Shown piece by piece: positions 15,427-23,514 of a stretch of DNA of 34,467 bases. Origin of the DNA: Paludibacteraceae bacterium (GTDB lineage Bacteria; Bacteroidota; Bacteroidia; Bacteroidales; Paludibacteraceae); contig JAFTSS010000029.1 of assembly GCA_017467185.1 (NCBI GenBank), positions 1-34,467 of the forward strand, written 5' to 3'. Below the pieces are notes generated by a model, which worked only from the letters and a program-made list of their open reading frames with translations, did not search any database and was not told the DNA's origin. The position numbers were made by a program, and so were the translations under genes. The stretch's first letter is position 1. Every line of letters begins with the position of its first letter.

Positions 15427-17457
15427 CTAAAATTTAAAAAACACACTAACCGAAGGCAAAACAAAAGGCAAAATCGTAACACCCTTAAAATAAAAAGCTG
15501 CAGTTGCCGACATAAATTGTACATTTTTTCGACAATAAACATTATACAACGATAAGTTAATGCCCAACTCTTGATTCATTTTGCGGATGATATAATAATT
15601 CACCGATAAATCTAATCTATGATATAAAGGCATAGTTGCCGAATTGTGCAATCCATACTTGTACATCACCTGTCCATTCAGAATATACGCACTCTCCCAA
15701 GGTGTATAAGGAGCTCCGGATGCAAGAACAAACATTGCACCCAACGACCAACGTTTAGTAATTTCTGAATTAAGCATTACCACTAAATTATGACGTCTAT
15801 CATGACGAGCTCTAATTACATAACCATCAGCTAATTCAGGAAAACTACGCATCGCCCAGCCTAACGAATACGAAATATAACCCTTTACATACCCCTTGTT
15901 TTTATTCAACATCAAATTCAATCCATAGTTACGTCCATCACCATATATCAACCCATCTTGATAGTTAAATCCTGTATAAATTAAATTTATGATATTAGAT
16001 GTTGATTCAATAGTGTTATATAATTGCTTAAAATATAAATCTAATGAAAAAGAATAGGCATTTTTCAAAATAGAACCTTCATAACCCAAAGAGAAAGAAT
16101 GAGACCAAGTAAGATTATTTTGCTCCTTTGCTAAAAAATAATAATCAGTAGGCAAACCTCCATCGGTAAGTCCAGCTTTATGCAATGCTTGCTGATAAAT
16201 ACCATAATGAACTTTAACTTGATGCTCATTATTTATTGGAAAATTCATTGTCACTCGTGGTACGATGCCATAAAAAAGTTCCTTATTTTTCCACAATGAT
16301 GGACGCATACCTATTGAGTAATTAAACCAAGATACTACCTCATGTTCAAAATTAACAAAAGCCGATACCTCGTGCATCGTCTCTAACGTGGCATCATGAT
16401 TACTTGTCAAACCAATACCCGTAGAAGCAAACGACAGCTCTTCATTAAAATAAGAATTCCAATCAACTCCTGTTTTCAATAAAAACTTATCCCTTAAAGG
16501 GAATTGCACAAATGAGTTAACTCCAGTAGAAGCCAATTTAGACCCTGCATCAACATTTATAATAGATTCACTGACATCGACTTTATTTTGAAATCCAGAA
16601 AAATGAACAAAAGTAGCCCAATTACAAACATCAAAATCTTTACTATAAGACAATGATGTTCCTAAATTAGACCAACTCACACCAACATCCATAATCCCAC
16701 TCTCATCATCAAGAACAATATTGTCCATTCCGTAATAACCTGATATAACCAGTTTTTCTCGTTCTGAAGGAGTATAAGAATAGGTTAAATTAAAATCTTG
16801 AAAATCATATCCTAAATTCATCCCCTCAAATTTAAGCAACGACTTATACAACAATCCTATGTAGGAAGAACGAGCAGAAAGATAAAGTGTGTTTTTATCG
16901 TTTATTTTAATCGGCAAAGTTAAATCCGATTCAATTAAACCAACATTTCCCTCTATTCCAATTGTTTTATCATACGAAGTATATGGTTGAAGTTGCACTT
17001 TTGCGGCTAAACGATTGGAAAAACTAGCGTCATGAATAGATTTTTCTATAGTCATACTCTCAAAATGAGAGGGGATAAAAGTAGAAAAAAGTCCCAAAAG
17101 ATGATTGGGATAATAAACAGGTGCCCCATTAATCGTAGTTAAAGTATGATGATCATCACAACCTTGTACATAAATACCAGAAAGAGCTTCCCCGTTAGTT
17201 TGCACTCCTGCAATTGTTTGCAAATAACGGATAGGATCCGCTGAACCTAAAAATTTTGGCATCACCTCCAAACCTCGTAAACTGACAACTATTTGATTTG
17301 CAGAATCCTTAATCAATTGCTTTTTCTTTTTATGAACAACAACTACATCATCTAATGTTTTTTCATATATATATGAACTATCAGCGGAGAGAGCACTTGC
17401 CATACTCTCACCGCTGATAAATATAAATAAACTTAAAAATACCGTAAATAAACGCAT
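15427..17457 (-). CDS. TonB-dependent outer-membrane receptor
   Basis: Energy-coupled outer-membrane transporter. A signal peptide covers residues 1-~22, a plug domain follows (TLDDVVVVHKKKK, then VMPKFLGSADPIRYLQTIAGVQTNGEALSGIYVQGCDDHHTLTTINGAPVYYP in several blocks), and the rest is a beta barrel ending in aromatic FKF. At 676 residues it is short for Bacteroidota receptors of the DUF4249-linked type and lacks the N-terminal carboxypeptidase-like domain. The TonB box may be the TLDDVVVV stretch. It is packed with a lipoprotein gene (3 bp upstream) and DUF4249 (3 bp downstream). Confidence 0.9.
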   Translation of the reverse strand: MRLFTVFLSLFIFISGESMASALSADSSYIYEKTLDDVVVVHKKKKQLIKDSANQIVVSLRGLEVMPKFLGSADPIRYLQTIAGVQTNGEALSGIYVQGCDDHHTLTTINGAPVYYPNHLLGLFSTFIPSHFESMTIEKSIHDASFSNRLAAKVQLQPYTSYDKTIGIEGNVGLIESDLTLPIKINDKNTLYLSARSSYIGLLYKSLLKFEGMNLGYDFQDFNLTYSYTPSEREKLVISGYYGMDNIVLDDESGIMDVGVSWSNLGTSLSYSKDFDVCNWATFVHFSGFQNKVDVSESIINVDAGSKLASTGVNSFVQFPLRDKFLLKTGVDWNSYFNEELSFASTGIGLTSNHDATLETMHEVSAFVNFEHEVVSWFNYSIGMRPSLWKNKELFYGIVPRVTMNFPINNEHQVKVHYGIYQQALHKAGLTDGGLPTDYYFLAKEQNNLTWSHSFSLGYEGSILKNAYSFSLDLYFKQLYNTIESTSNIINLIYTGFNYQDGLIYGDGRNYGLNLMLNKNKGYVKGYISYSLGWAMRSFPELADGYVIRARHDRRHNLVVMLNSEITKRWSLGAMFVLASGAPYTPWESAYILNGQVMYKYGLHNSATMPLYHRLDLSVNYYIIRKMNQELGINLSLYNVYCRKNVQFMSATAAFYFKGVTILPFVLPSVSVFFKF

Positions 17458-17460
17458 CTA

Positions 17461-18840
17461 TCAATTAAGATCAACTCGTTCCATTTCAATATAATCAAAC
17501 AACAATAGATATTTGTTTGCCAATTCTTCTGTTAAATCAATAACAGAACTAAATGCCTTTTCTGTAAAATAATCATCAAAAGAATATGATGTATCATCTT
17601 TAGGGAAATAAATTACCGATACTACATCATAAAAATCAGCATAATGCTCACCTGTATCATAACCATAACAATAATCTTCATAAGAATCAGCCTCAAATTG
17701 TAAACGAGCTTGTTCAACATTGCTACTATAATAAATTATACCTGTTAAATAATTATTCAATAAATCAGCATAATCTTTATTATATTCATAAGAATTCCAA
17801 TAAGCTTTATGATAACATTCATAGTCATCATATTTGTCATCATACTCTTCATCTAATTTATCACAAGCTGTGTAATAACCAGTTAAATCAGAAACTGCAA
17901 CTTTCACTTGAACTTGTTCTAAAATATTAGCATAGCCTACCAAATTTCCATATTTAATAGTTGCATCCTCGTTCCACAAAGCATCACCATACATTTCAAA
18001 CCAATCTTCCCACTCTTGAGCATCAGTTTTATCTTTTAATTTACAATTAGGAGCTGAAGCCGAACCCTCAAAAATTGTTCTATCGCCATATTTTACTAAA
18101 ACACTACCATTAACATTATTTTTAGTAGCAGTAGCTTCTGTCGATATAGTAATATTAGTAAAACGAACAGATGTAGTTTGTTTAACTGAAGTAGATGCTT
18201 CTATATCCAATGTTATTGTATGTGAAATATGCTCAACATCACCCTCTTTCAAAGAGAAAGAAATTACAGATGGAACTTCTACTGTAAGATTATAATCATC
18301 ATCATAGTCATCTTCATAATCAAAAGTATATTCTACGCCAGTTGCCTTAAGTTCAGCTCGACACTCCACTCCATCTTCATTTTCAAACAACAGTACAATA
18401 TTTTCTGAATCACCTTCGTATTCCCAACTTCTTGTTTTATCATTAGCTTTGAAAATACCTGTAAAATTAGAGAATCTATAAACTTTAGATGACACATTTG
18501 CAGATACTTCACCTCGTGAAAGCGCTTTAACACCCTCTACCGCAGCTTGAACATAATCAAACTTATTTGCATAAAAATCATATACATCATCCCAATCATA
18601 TTCTTCATACTTATAAATCAAATAATCAGCCAAAGCAATAACATCTTTTTGATCGTTTGTATTAAACACTCCGATCAACTCTTCTGCAACAGTTTGCAAT
18701 TTTTGTTTTTGCTCTTGAGCTGTCAATTCTTTTTTCTCAGGATTTGATGTTTCTCCAAATTCTTCTTCCATCTTGTTTCTGTTACAAGCAACAAAAACAA
18801 GTGATAATAATAACACTAATAAATAAAAATTCTTTTTCAT
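17461..18840 (-). CDS. acidic, tyrosine-rich lipoprotein of unknown function
   Basis: I do not recognise a family. The N terminus is a clear lipoprotein signal (LVFVAC, Cys19). The 459-residue mature chain is very acidic and rich in Asp/Tyr, with runs such as YDWDDVYDFY, DYEDDYDDDYN and DEEYDDKYDDYE. A helical first part is followed by a beta-rich middle and a helical end. It heads a three-gene unit with the TonB receptor and DUF4249 protein and has its own consensus promoter. A surface-exposed, perhaps cation-binding, accessory lipoprotein of this uptake system is a guess from context and composition. Confidence 0.8.
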   Translation of the reverse strand: MKKNFYLLVLLLSLVFVACNRNKMEEEFGETSNPEKKELTAQEQKQKLQTVAEELIGVFNTNDQKDVIALADYLIYKYEEYDWDDVYDFYANKFDYVQAAVEGVKALSRGEVSANVSSKVYRFSNFTGIFKANDKTRSWEYEGDSENIVLLFENEDGVECRAELKATGVEYTFDYEDDYDDDYNLTVEVPSVISFSLKEGDVEHISHTITLDIEASTSVKQTTSVRFTNITISTEATATKNNVNGSVLVKYGDRTIFEGSASAPNCKLKDKTDAQEWEDWFEMYGDALWNEDATIKYGNLVGYANILEQVQVKVAVSDLTGYYTACDKLDEEYDDKYDDYECYHKAYWNSYEYNKDYADLLNNYLTGIIYYSSNVEQARLQFEADSYEDYCYGYDTGEHYADFYDVVSVIYFPKDDTSYSFDDYFTEKAFSSVIDLTEELANKYLLLFDYIEMERVDLN

Positions 18841-18888
18841 AACTATATAAATTTTAAATTAATAATAAACTTACTTTAAAAGCATATG

Positions 18889-18920
18889 CAAAGTTACAAA
18901 AAAAAATATAACGCGCCAAA
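18889..18920 (-). promoter_or_regulatory. promoter of the lipoprotein/TonB/DUF4249 unit
   Basis: On the minus strand TTTG (18917-18920), 20-bp spacer, TAACTTTG (18889-18896): exact consensus, 49 bp before the start codon and just after the porD stop. It could also drive recN further down. Confidence 0.85.
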
Positions 18921-18931
18921 GCTTTAGCCAT

Positions 18932-19816
18932 CTATTTCAATATCTCATCATATCTATTTGACAATGTTGGATTAACCGCAGTCAACACCTCATGCACCAA
19001 CTTTTTCTCGTCCGACAATCCTCTTTTTGCAAAAATATTTATCAATTCATCGTTCTTCGCATCCAAAAATGTCAAAATAAACGGAGCACTCGGATTCTGA
19101 CGATTCAAATCTCGCAACACACTAATCTGTTCTGCTATCTTAGCACGTGCATTATCTACGTTAGTTGCCATATTATCAAGAGCTAAACGATGATATTCAT
19201 AATAAAACTCTCGCAATGGCTTGAATCTATCATCCATTATATTACTTATAATCGAATATCGATTACGTTGCGAGCCCAGCTCCATCCTCCACCCTTTCGA
19301 TTCATTTTCATCACTACGCGACTGGCACATATTCACTATCTGCTCAGCTGTAGCAAAAGCCGACTGACCTCCCAAACGACTATAAGAATCTAAATCAAAA
19401 CCTATAATCAAATAGGCATAATATGCCATAACTGCCGTAAGATTAGACTCATACGTACTTCTATTTATATCAATCGGGTCGAACTCTTTATACGTAAAAA
19501 CAAACTCTTGATCGCGCACATTCAACAAGTTGGTTGTATATGATGAGCCATAAACAGGACGCGAAGCCTGCACTTGCAACTCGCATGTAAACTTATCATC
19601 TTCCACATTCGACACCACAATCATTATGTTACAATCAATCTTCTCATTGTCGGCATAAATCAAATCAGTCCAACGATAAGAATTCATAAATGTCTCTAAA
19701 TCATTCTCAAGAGTCTCAAATACCTGCTTATTCGTACCTTCAATCTGCGGAGTATTGATTGTAAGATTACAATTCAACTCTTGCGCCTCTATTTCAATGC
19801 ACAATGCACAATGCAC
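18932..19816 (-). CDS. porD: PorD-like type IX secretion protein (DUF4835), signal peptide out of frame
   Basis: The mature part from QELNCNLTINTPQIEGTNKQ to the C-terminal PTLSNRYDEILK matches the DUF4835/PorD family, an exported protein tied to type IX secretion, at near full length. The usual signal peptide is missing from this frame. The open frame begins at a GTG within TTGTGCA heptads and reads VHCALCIEIEAQ. An ATG at 19842, 9 bp after the coaB stop, begins a good signal peptide (MKKIMIVLLCIVHCAL) but runs into TAG at 19791-19789 because of the heptad count. One more heptad, or two fewer, would join the two. As written, the protein would stay in the cytoplasm or not be made. In Bacteroidota porD commonly lies between coaBC and recN, as it nearly does here. 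Confidence 0.85.
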   Translation of the reverse strand: MHCALCIEIEAQELNCNLTINTPQIEGTNKQVFETLENDLETFMNSYRWTDLIYADNEKIDCNIMIVVSNVEDDKFTCELQVQASRPVYGSSYTTNLLNVRDQEFVFTYKEFDPIDINRSTYESNLTAVMAYYAYLIIGFDLDSYSRLGGQSAFATAEQIVNMCQSRSDENESKGWRMELGSQRNRYSIISNIMDDRFKPLREFYYEYHRLALDNMATNVDNARAKIAEQISVLRDLNRQNPSAPFILTFLDAKNDELINIFAKRGLSDEKKLVHEVLTAVNPTLSNRYDEILK

Positions 19817-19818
19817 AA
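19798..19818 (-). repeat. heptad array TTGTGCA x3 in the porD signal-peptide codons
   Basis: Three perfect units plus TTG on the coding strand. Copy number sets whether ATG 19842 is in frame with the PorD body: 1 or 4 copies are in frame, the observed 3 are not. The same unit occurs in recN at 14293-14327 in the opposite sense. Confidence 0.9.
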
Positions 19819-19846
19819 TAGGACAATCATAATCTTTTTCATTCTT

Positions 19847-19872
19847 AATTCTTAATTCTTAATTGTTAATTC
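19847..19872. repeat. heptad array TTAATTC at the coaB stop
   Basis: Plus-strand units ttaattc, ttaattc, ttaattg, ttaattc at 7-bp steps. On the coding strand they encode the last CoaB residues (LTIKN) and its TAA stop at 19854-19852, ten bases before the PorD signal-peptide ATG. Confidence 0.85.
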
Positions 19873-20499
19873 TTTCACTATATCCCTCGCAACTTCTTTT
19901 TTAGGTTTCAAATCAAACATCAATTTTTCCCCTGTATTCTTCAAAATCATTATTTTATTAGTATCATAACCAAAACATGCATTCTTGTCATTCAACGAGT
20001 TAAGCACGATAAAATCGAAATTCTTACGACGCATTTTATCCAAAGCGTGAGCCTCTTCATCGTTTGTTTCAAGTGCAAATCCTACAAGGAATTGGTCATT
20101 GCGCTTAATTTTACCTACCGATGCAGCAATATCTTGAGTTGGACAAAGTTCGATAATCATATTATCGCCTTCGCGTTTAATCTTCTTATCTGCAACCACA
20201 ATCGGAGTAAAATCTGCCACTGCCGCACACAATATCGCCCCATCCATCTCAGGATAATATTTCATCACCTGCTCATACATCTGACCTGCACTCTCCACAT
20301 CAATACGATGAATCTTATCGCGCCACTCCTCTGCCAATTGTATCTGCACTGGACCTGCAATAAGCGTAACATCATACCCCACCTCTGCACATACCTCAGC
20401 AAGTGCAAATCCCATTTTACCAGTCGAATAGTTACCTATAAAACGCACAGGGTCTATCCTTTCGTATGTAGGACCCGCCGTAATCAATATTTTTTTCAT
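19852..20499 (-). CDS. coaB: phosphopantothenate-cysteine ligase (CoaB domain as separate gene)
   Basis: Joins 4'-phosphopantothenate with cysteine in coenzyme A synthesis. The start at 20499 (MKKILITAGPTYERIDPVRFIG) is chosen because it opens on the family motif; the longer frame from 20553 starts inside a repeat. Motifs seen: ITAGPTYE, FIGNYSTGKMGFALAE, CAAVADFTP, the KIKR stretch and FALETND. The 215 residues correspond to the C-terminal half of the fused CoaBC of most bacteria; here the N-terminal half is a separate upstream gene with 113 bp between. The C terminus (LTIKN) comes from a heptad array. Confidence 0.95.
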   Translation of the reverse strand: MKKILITAGPTYERIDPVRFIGNYSTGKMGFALAEVCAEVGYDVTLIAGPVQIQLAEEWRDKIHRIDVESAGQMYEQVMKYYPEMDGAILCAAVADFTPIVVADKKIKREGDNMIIELCPTQDIAASVGKIKRNDQFLVGFALETNDEEAHALDKMRRKNFDFIVLNSLNDKNACFGYDTNKIMILKNTGEKLMFDLKPKKEVARDIVKELTIKN

Positions 20500-20541
20500 G
20501 TTTTTATATTTTAATAGTGATAAACGAAATATAAAACCTTT

Positions 20542-20618
20542 CTCGTGTCTCATATCTCACATCTCGTGTCTCGTGTCTCATATCTCGTGTCTCATATCTC
20601 GTGTCTCGTGTCTCATAT
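20542..20618. repeat. heptad array CTCRTRT x11 between coaC and coaB
   Basis: Eleven units in perfect register: mostly ctcgtgt and ctcatat, one ctcacat. The first unit in the coding direction supplies the coaC stop TGA (20615-20613); the penultimate unit supplies the false start ATG at 20553. The same consensus forms the array at 21196-21307. Confidence 0.95.
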
Positions 20619-21152
20619 CTTATTAGCCAAATATGCTACAATATTTTCTGGCTCTTCCATACGACCTTTACCTATGACACCGCATGCCAATTCACCATCA
20701 GTAGGTTCTATAAAATCAACCCCTATTTCATGTAAAATAGCCATATTACGCTGAACGATAGGATGTTCATACATTTTGGTATTCATTGCAGGAGCTATAA
20801 ATACAGGCTTGTCGAATGCCAAGAACGTAGTTGACAAAGCATCATCAGCAATTCCGCTCGCAAATTTACCAATAATATTAGCCGTTGCAGGTGCAACCAC
20901 CATACAATCAGCCCAATCGGCATGGCTCACATGCTCCGGGTTCCACACACCAACAGGCTCAAACACTTCAGTATAAACCTTATTGCGAGAGAGAGTTTGC
21001 AATGTTACAGGAGTAATAAATTCCAACGCATTATGTGTTGTCACACAGCGCACTTCTGCTCCTGCTTGTATAAATTGACGCACCAATTCACCACATTTAT
21101 ATGCGGCAATGCCTCCCGATATTCCTAAAATAATTTTCTTTCCTTTCAACAT
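20613..21152 (-). CDS. coaC: phosphopantothenoylcysteine decarboxylase (CoaC domain as separate gene)
   Basis: FMN-dependent decarboxylase that makes 4'-phosphopantetheine from phosphopantothenoylcysteine. The 179 residues include GISGGIAAYK at the N terminus, the active-site histidine in HVSHADWAD, the flavin/substrate motif VVAPATANIIGKFASGIADD, PAMNTKMYEHP and the terminal GELACGVIGKGRMEEPENI. In fused CoaBC the next residues form a linker to the ligase; here ANKI is followed by a TGA that belongs to a heptad array. It lies upstream of coaB, porD and, after an intervening cassette, recN. Confidence 0.95.
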   Translation of the reverse strand: MLKGKKIILGISGGIAAYKCGELVRQFIQAGAEVRCVTTHNALEFITPVTLQTLSRNKVYTEVFEPVGVWNPEHVSHADWADCMVVAPATANIIGKFASGIADDALSTTFLAFDKPVFIAPAMNTKMYEHPIVQRNMAILHEIGVDFIEPTDGELACGVIGKGRMEEPENIVAYLANKI

Positions 21153-21195
21153 AATATTTCAATTTTTAGAATTTAAGATACAAGCCATAAAACAT

Positions 21196-21307
21196 CTCGT
21201 ATCTCATATCTCGTATCTCGTGTCTCGTATCTCGTGTCTCGTATCTCGTATCTCATATCTCGTATCTCGTGTCTCGTATCTCGTGTCTCGTGTCTCGTGT
21301 CTCGTGT
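21196..21307. repeat. heptad array CTCRTRT x16 between GH97 and coaC
   Basis: Sixteen contiguous units (ctcgtat, ctcgtgt, ctcatat) in perfect 7-bp register over 112 bp, starting five bases after the GH97 stop and ending 43 bp before coaC. No spacers, so not a CRISPR. Confidence 0.97.
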
Positions 21308-21312
21308 CTAAA

Positions 21313-23460
21313 TTACAATTTCTTATATTTTTTCTCTAAATCTTCAGTCGTTGCCACCTTCAACGAAATTGCACAACCACCACCTGATGCCAATTGTATT
21401 TTTGCAACAGTTTTATTTGTTACAATATAATTTTTAATTTCGTATGCCTTTGGATTTTCTTGCCAATCAGCATCTTTAGCATCAGAATATACCGTTGCTA
21501 CATATTTTACATCAGGCTGTAAAAATGAAAAATCTATAACCGCTTTACGCGCTTTTTCAGCTGTAATTGCACCCACAAACCATTGTCCGTGTTTTTTACC
21601 TTTACGTGCAATAGTAATATATTCACCAGGCTCTGCCTCAAGCACTTTTGTATCAAGCCAATCTACATCCACATCTTTAATAAATTGGAATGCATCCATA
21701 TAACGCTCATAATTTTCAGGCAAATCTGCAGCCATTTGCAATGGACTATACATTGTTACATATAGTGCCAATTGTTTAGCCAATGTTGTATGAATTTGAC
21801 AAGGATTACCAGGTTGATAATAATCCATCTTAATTTCAAAAATACCTGGAGTATAATCCATCGCTCCTCCGAGCAAACGAGTAAATGCCAAATCTATTTC
21901 GTGTGAAAGTGGATTACCTACACTCCATGCATTAAATTCATTACCACGAGCAGCTTCACATGCTAAAAGGTTAGGATAAGTACGATTCAAACCAGTAGGA
22001 CGCACTTGCTCATGTGCATTAACCATAATACGATTATCCGCAGCTTTTTCTACGACACGATTAAAGTGATTAACCATCCACTGACCATCATGATATTCAC
22101 CACGAGGAATAATACGACCGACATAACCTGTTTTAACCGAATTATATCCATAGTCTTTCATAAAATCAAATGCCTCATCAATACGACGCTCATAATTTGT
22201 TGCTGAGCCCGAAGTTTCATGGTGCATAATCATTTTTACACCTTTAGATTTAGCATATTCAGTAACTTTTTTCACATCAAAGTCAGGATAAGGTGTTACA
22301 AAATCAAACACCTCTTCTTTCCATTGACCTGCCCAGTCTTCCCAACCAACATTCCATCCTTCAACCAAAACTCCATCAAAACCATGTTCTGCTGCAAAAT
22401 CAATATAACGCATAGTATTTTCTGTAGTCGCTGCATGACGCCCATTTGGTGTCAATTTAGACCAATCTGTATCCGCCAACTTAATATTTGGTACGTCGGC
22501 ATAATTCCAAGAGCCTTGACCTGGAGCATGCATTTGCCACCAAATTCCCACATATTTCATAGGCTTAATCCATGTTGTATTCTCAATCTTACATGGCTCA
22601 TTCAAATTCAAAATCATACTTGAAGCCAAAATATCACGAGCATCATCTGTAACAAAAATCGTACGCCAAGGTGTATTACATGGCGTTTGCATAAATGCCT
22701 TCACTCCCTCAATTGGAGTTGGAGCTAAAGCAGCTGTAAATGTTTTTTTCTTTTTATTATAAAGCAAATGCATTGCAGGGTAATCAACCAATGCTGCCTC
22801 GAAAATATTCAAATACAATTTCTTAGAAGTTTTCATCATGATTGGCGATTGTACAGCATTTTTATCAAACACTTTATTTGTTCCAATGCCAGAGCCATCA
22901 ACTTTTGTTGCATCAATATTAGACAATTTGCTTTTTGTATAAAAAAACTCATTTGAATCATACGCACCAGGAATCCACCATGCAGTATGGTCTCCTGTCA
23001 TTGCAAACTGTGTACCCTCATCAGCTATACGAAAATAACCCAATTTGTCTTGTTTATCAAACTCATAACGAAATGCAATACCTTCATCATAAAGACGAAA
23101 AACAATACGCATAGTACGTCCTGTTGAATTCTGAGTCAAACTAACTACACATTGATTATACTTATCTTCTATCTCGGCATATTGTCCTAAAACAGGTTTC
23201 CAAATAGAAGAAAAATCTTTTATATCTACATTATTGAGCGAAAAACCATATTTCAAATCCTTATCGCCATCAAGCAAAAATCCCATTTCACTCTTAGCAA
23301 TCACCTCTTTTTCATCAAAAAACACTTGATAAGTAGGAACACTATCCTTCAAATCAATGTCGAATACTAACTTAATACGTTGATTAGGAGAACCAACCGA
23401 AATAGCAAACGTAGTCATTGCTATAACTACAAACATAAAAAAAGAAAATAATCGTTTCAT
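21313..23460 (-). CDS. glycoside hydrolase family 97 (SusB-like alpha-glucosidase/alpha-galactosidase)
   Basis: Periplasmic alpha-glycosidase, 715 residues with a signal peptide (MKRLFSFFMFVVIAMTTFA). The N-terminal beta-sandwich carries IWKPVLGQYAEI, the (beta/alpha)8 barrel has WNVGWEDW, MIMHHETSGSATNYERR and VKTGYVGR, then VNAHEQVRPTGLNRTYPNLLACEAARGNEFN, with the acidic residues of the inverting (SusB-type) subgroup apparently present, and a C-terminal sandwich. SusB-like members release glucose from starch oligosaccharides; a galactosidase role cannot be excluded. No SusC/SusD genes are beside it. Confidence 0.95.
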   Translation of the reverse strand: MKRLFSFFMFVVIAMTTFAISVGSPNQRIKLVFDIDLKDSVPTYQVFFDEKEVIAKSEMGFLLDGDKDLKYGFSLNNVDIKDFSSIWKPVLGQYAEIEDKYNQCVVSLTQNSTGRTMRIVFRLYDEGIAFRYEFDKQDKLGYFRIADEGTQFAMTGDHTAWWIPGAYDSNEFFYTKSKLSNIDATKVDGSGIGTNKVFDKNAVQSPIMMKTSKKLYLNIFEAALVDYPAMHLLYNKKKKTFTAALAPTPIEGVKAFMQTPCNTPWRTIFVTDDARDILASSMILNLNEPCKIENTTWIKPMKYVGIWWQMHAPGQGSWNYADVPNIKLADTDWSKLTPNGRHAATTENTMRYIDFAAEHGFDGVLVEGWNVGWEDWAGQWKEEVFDFVTPYPDFDVKKVTEYAKSKGVKMIMHHETSGSATNYERRIDEAFDFMKDYGYNSVKTGYVGRIIPRGEYHDGQWMVNHFNRVVEKAADNRIMVNAHEQVRPTGLNRTYPNLLACEAARGNEFNAWSVGNPLSHEIDLAFTRLLGGAMDYTPGIFEIKMDYYQPGNPCQIHTTLAKQLALYVTMYSPLQMAADLPENYERYMDAFQFIKDVDVDWLDTKVLEAEPGEYITIARKGKKHGQWFVGAITAEKARKAVIDFSFLQPDVKYVATVYSDAKDADWQENPKAYEIKNYIVTNKTVAKIQLASGGGCAISLKVATTEDLEKKYKKL

Positions 23461-23485
23461 AATAACTACACTTATAATTATAAGA

Positions 23486-23514
23486 CAAAGTTAATAAATT
23501 TTTCTTACATCAAA
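23486..23514 (-). promoter_or_regulatory. possible promoter of the GH97 gene
   Basis: Minus-strand TAACTTTG (23486-23493) with TTTG at 23511-23514, spacer 17 bp, shorter than usual. It overlaps the end of the preceding gene. Confidence 0.5.

Noticed and set aside
20500-20553. Upstream start for CoaB at 20553
   Set aside because: The ATG is part of a heptad unit and the 18 extra residues do not match the family, which begins at the KKILITAGPTYE block.
21196-21307. CRISPR-like array
   Set aside because: The 7-bp units are contiguous with no spacers, and no cas genes are near.
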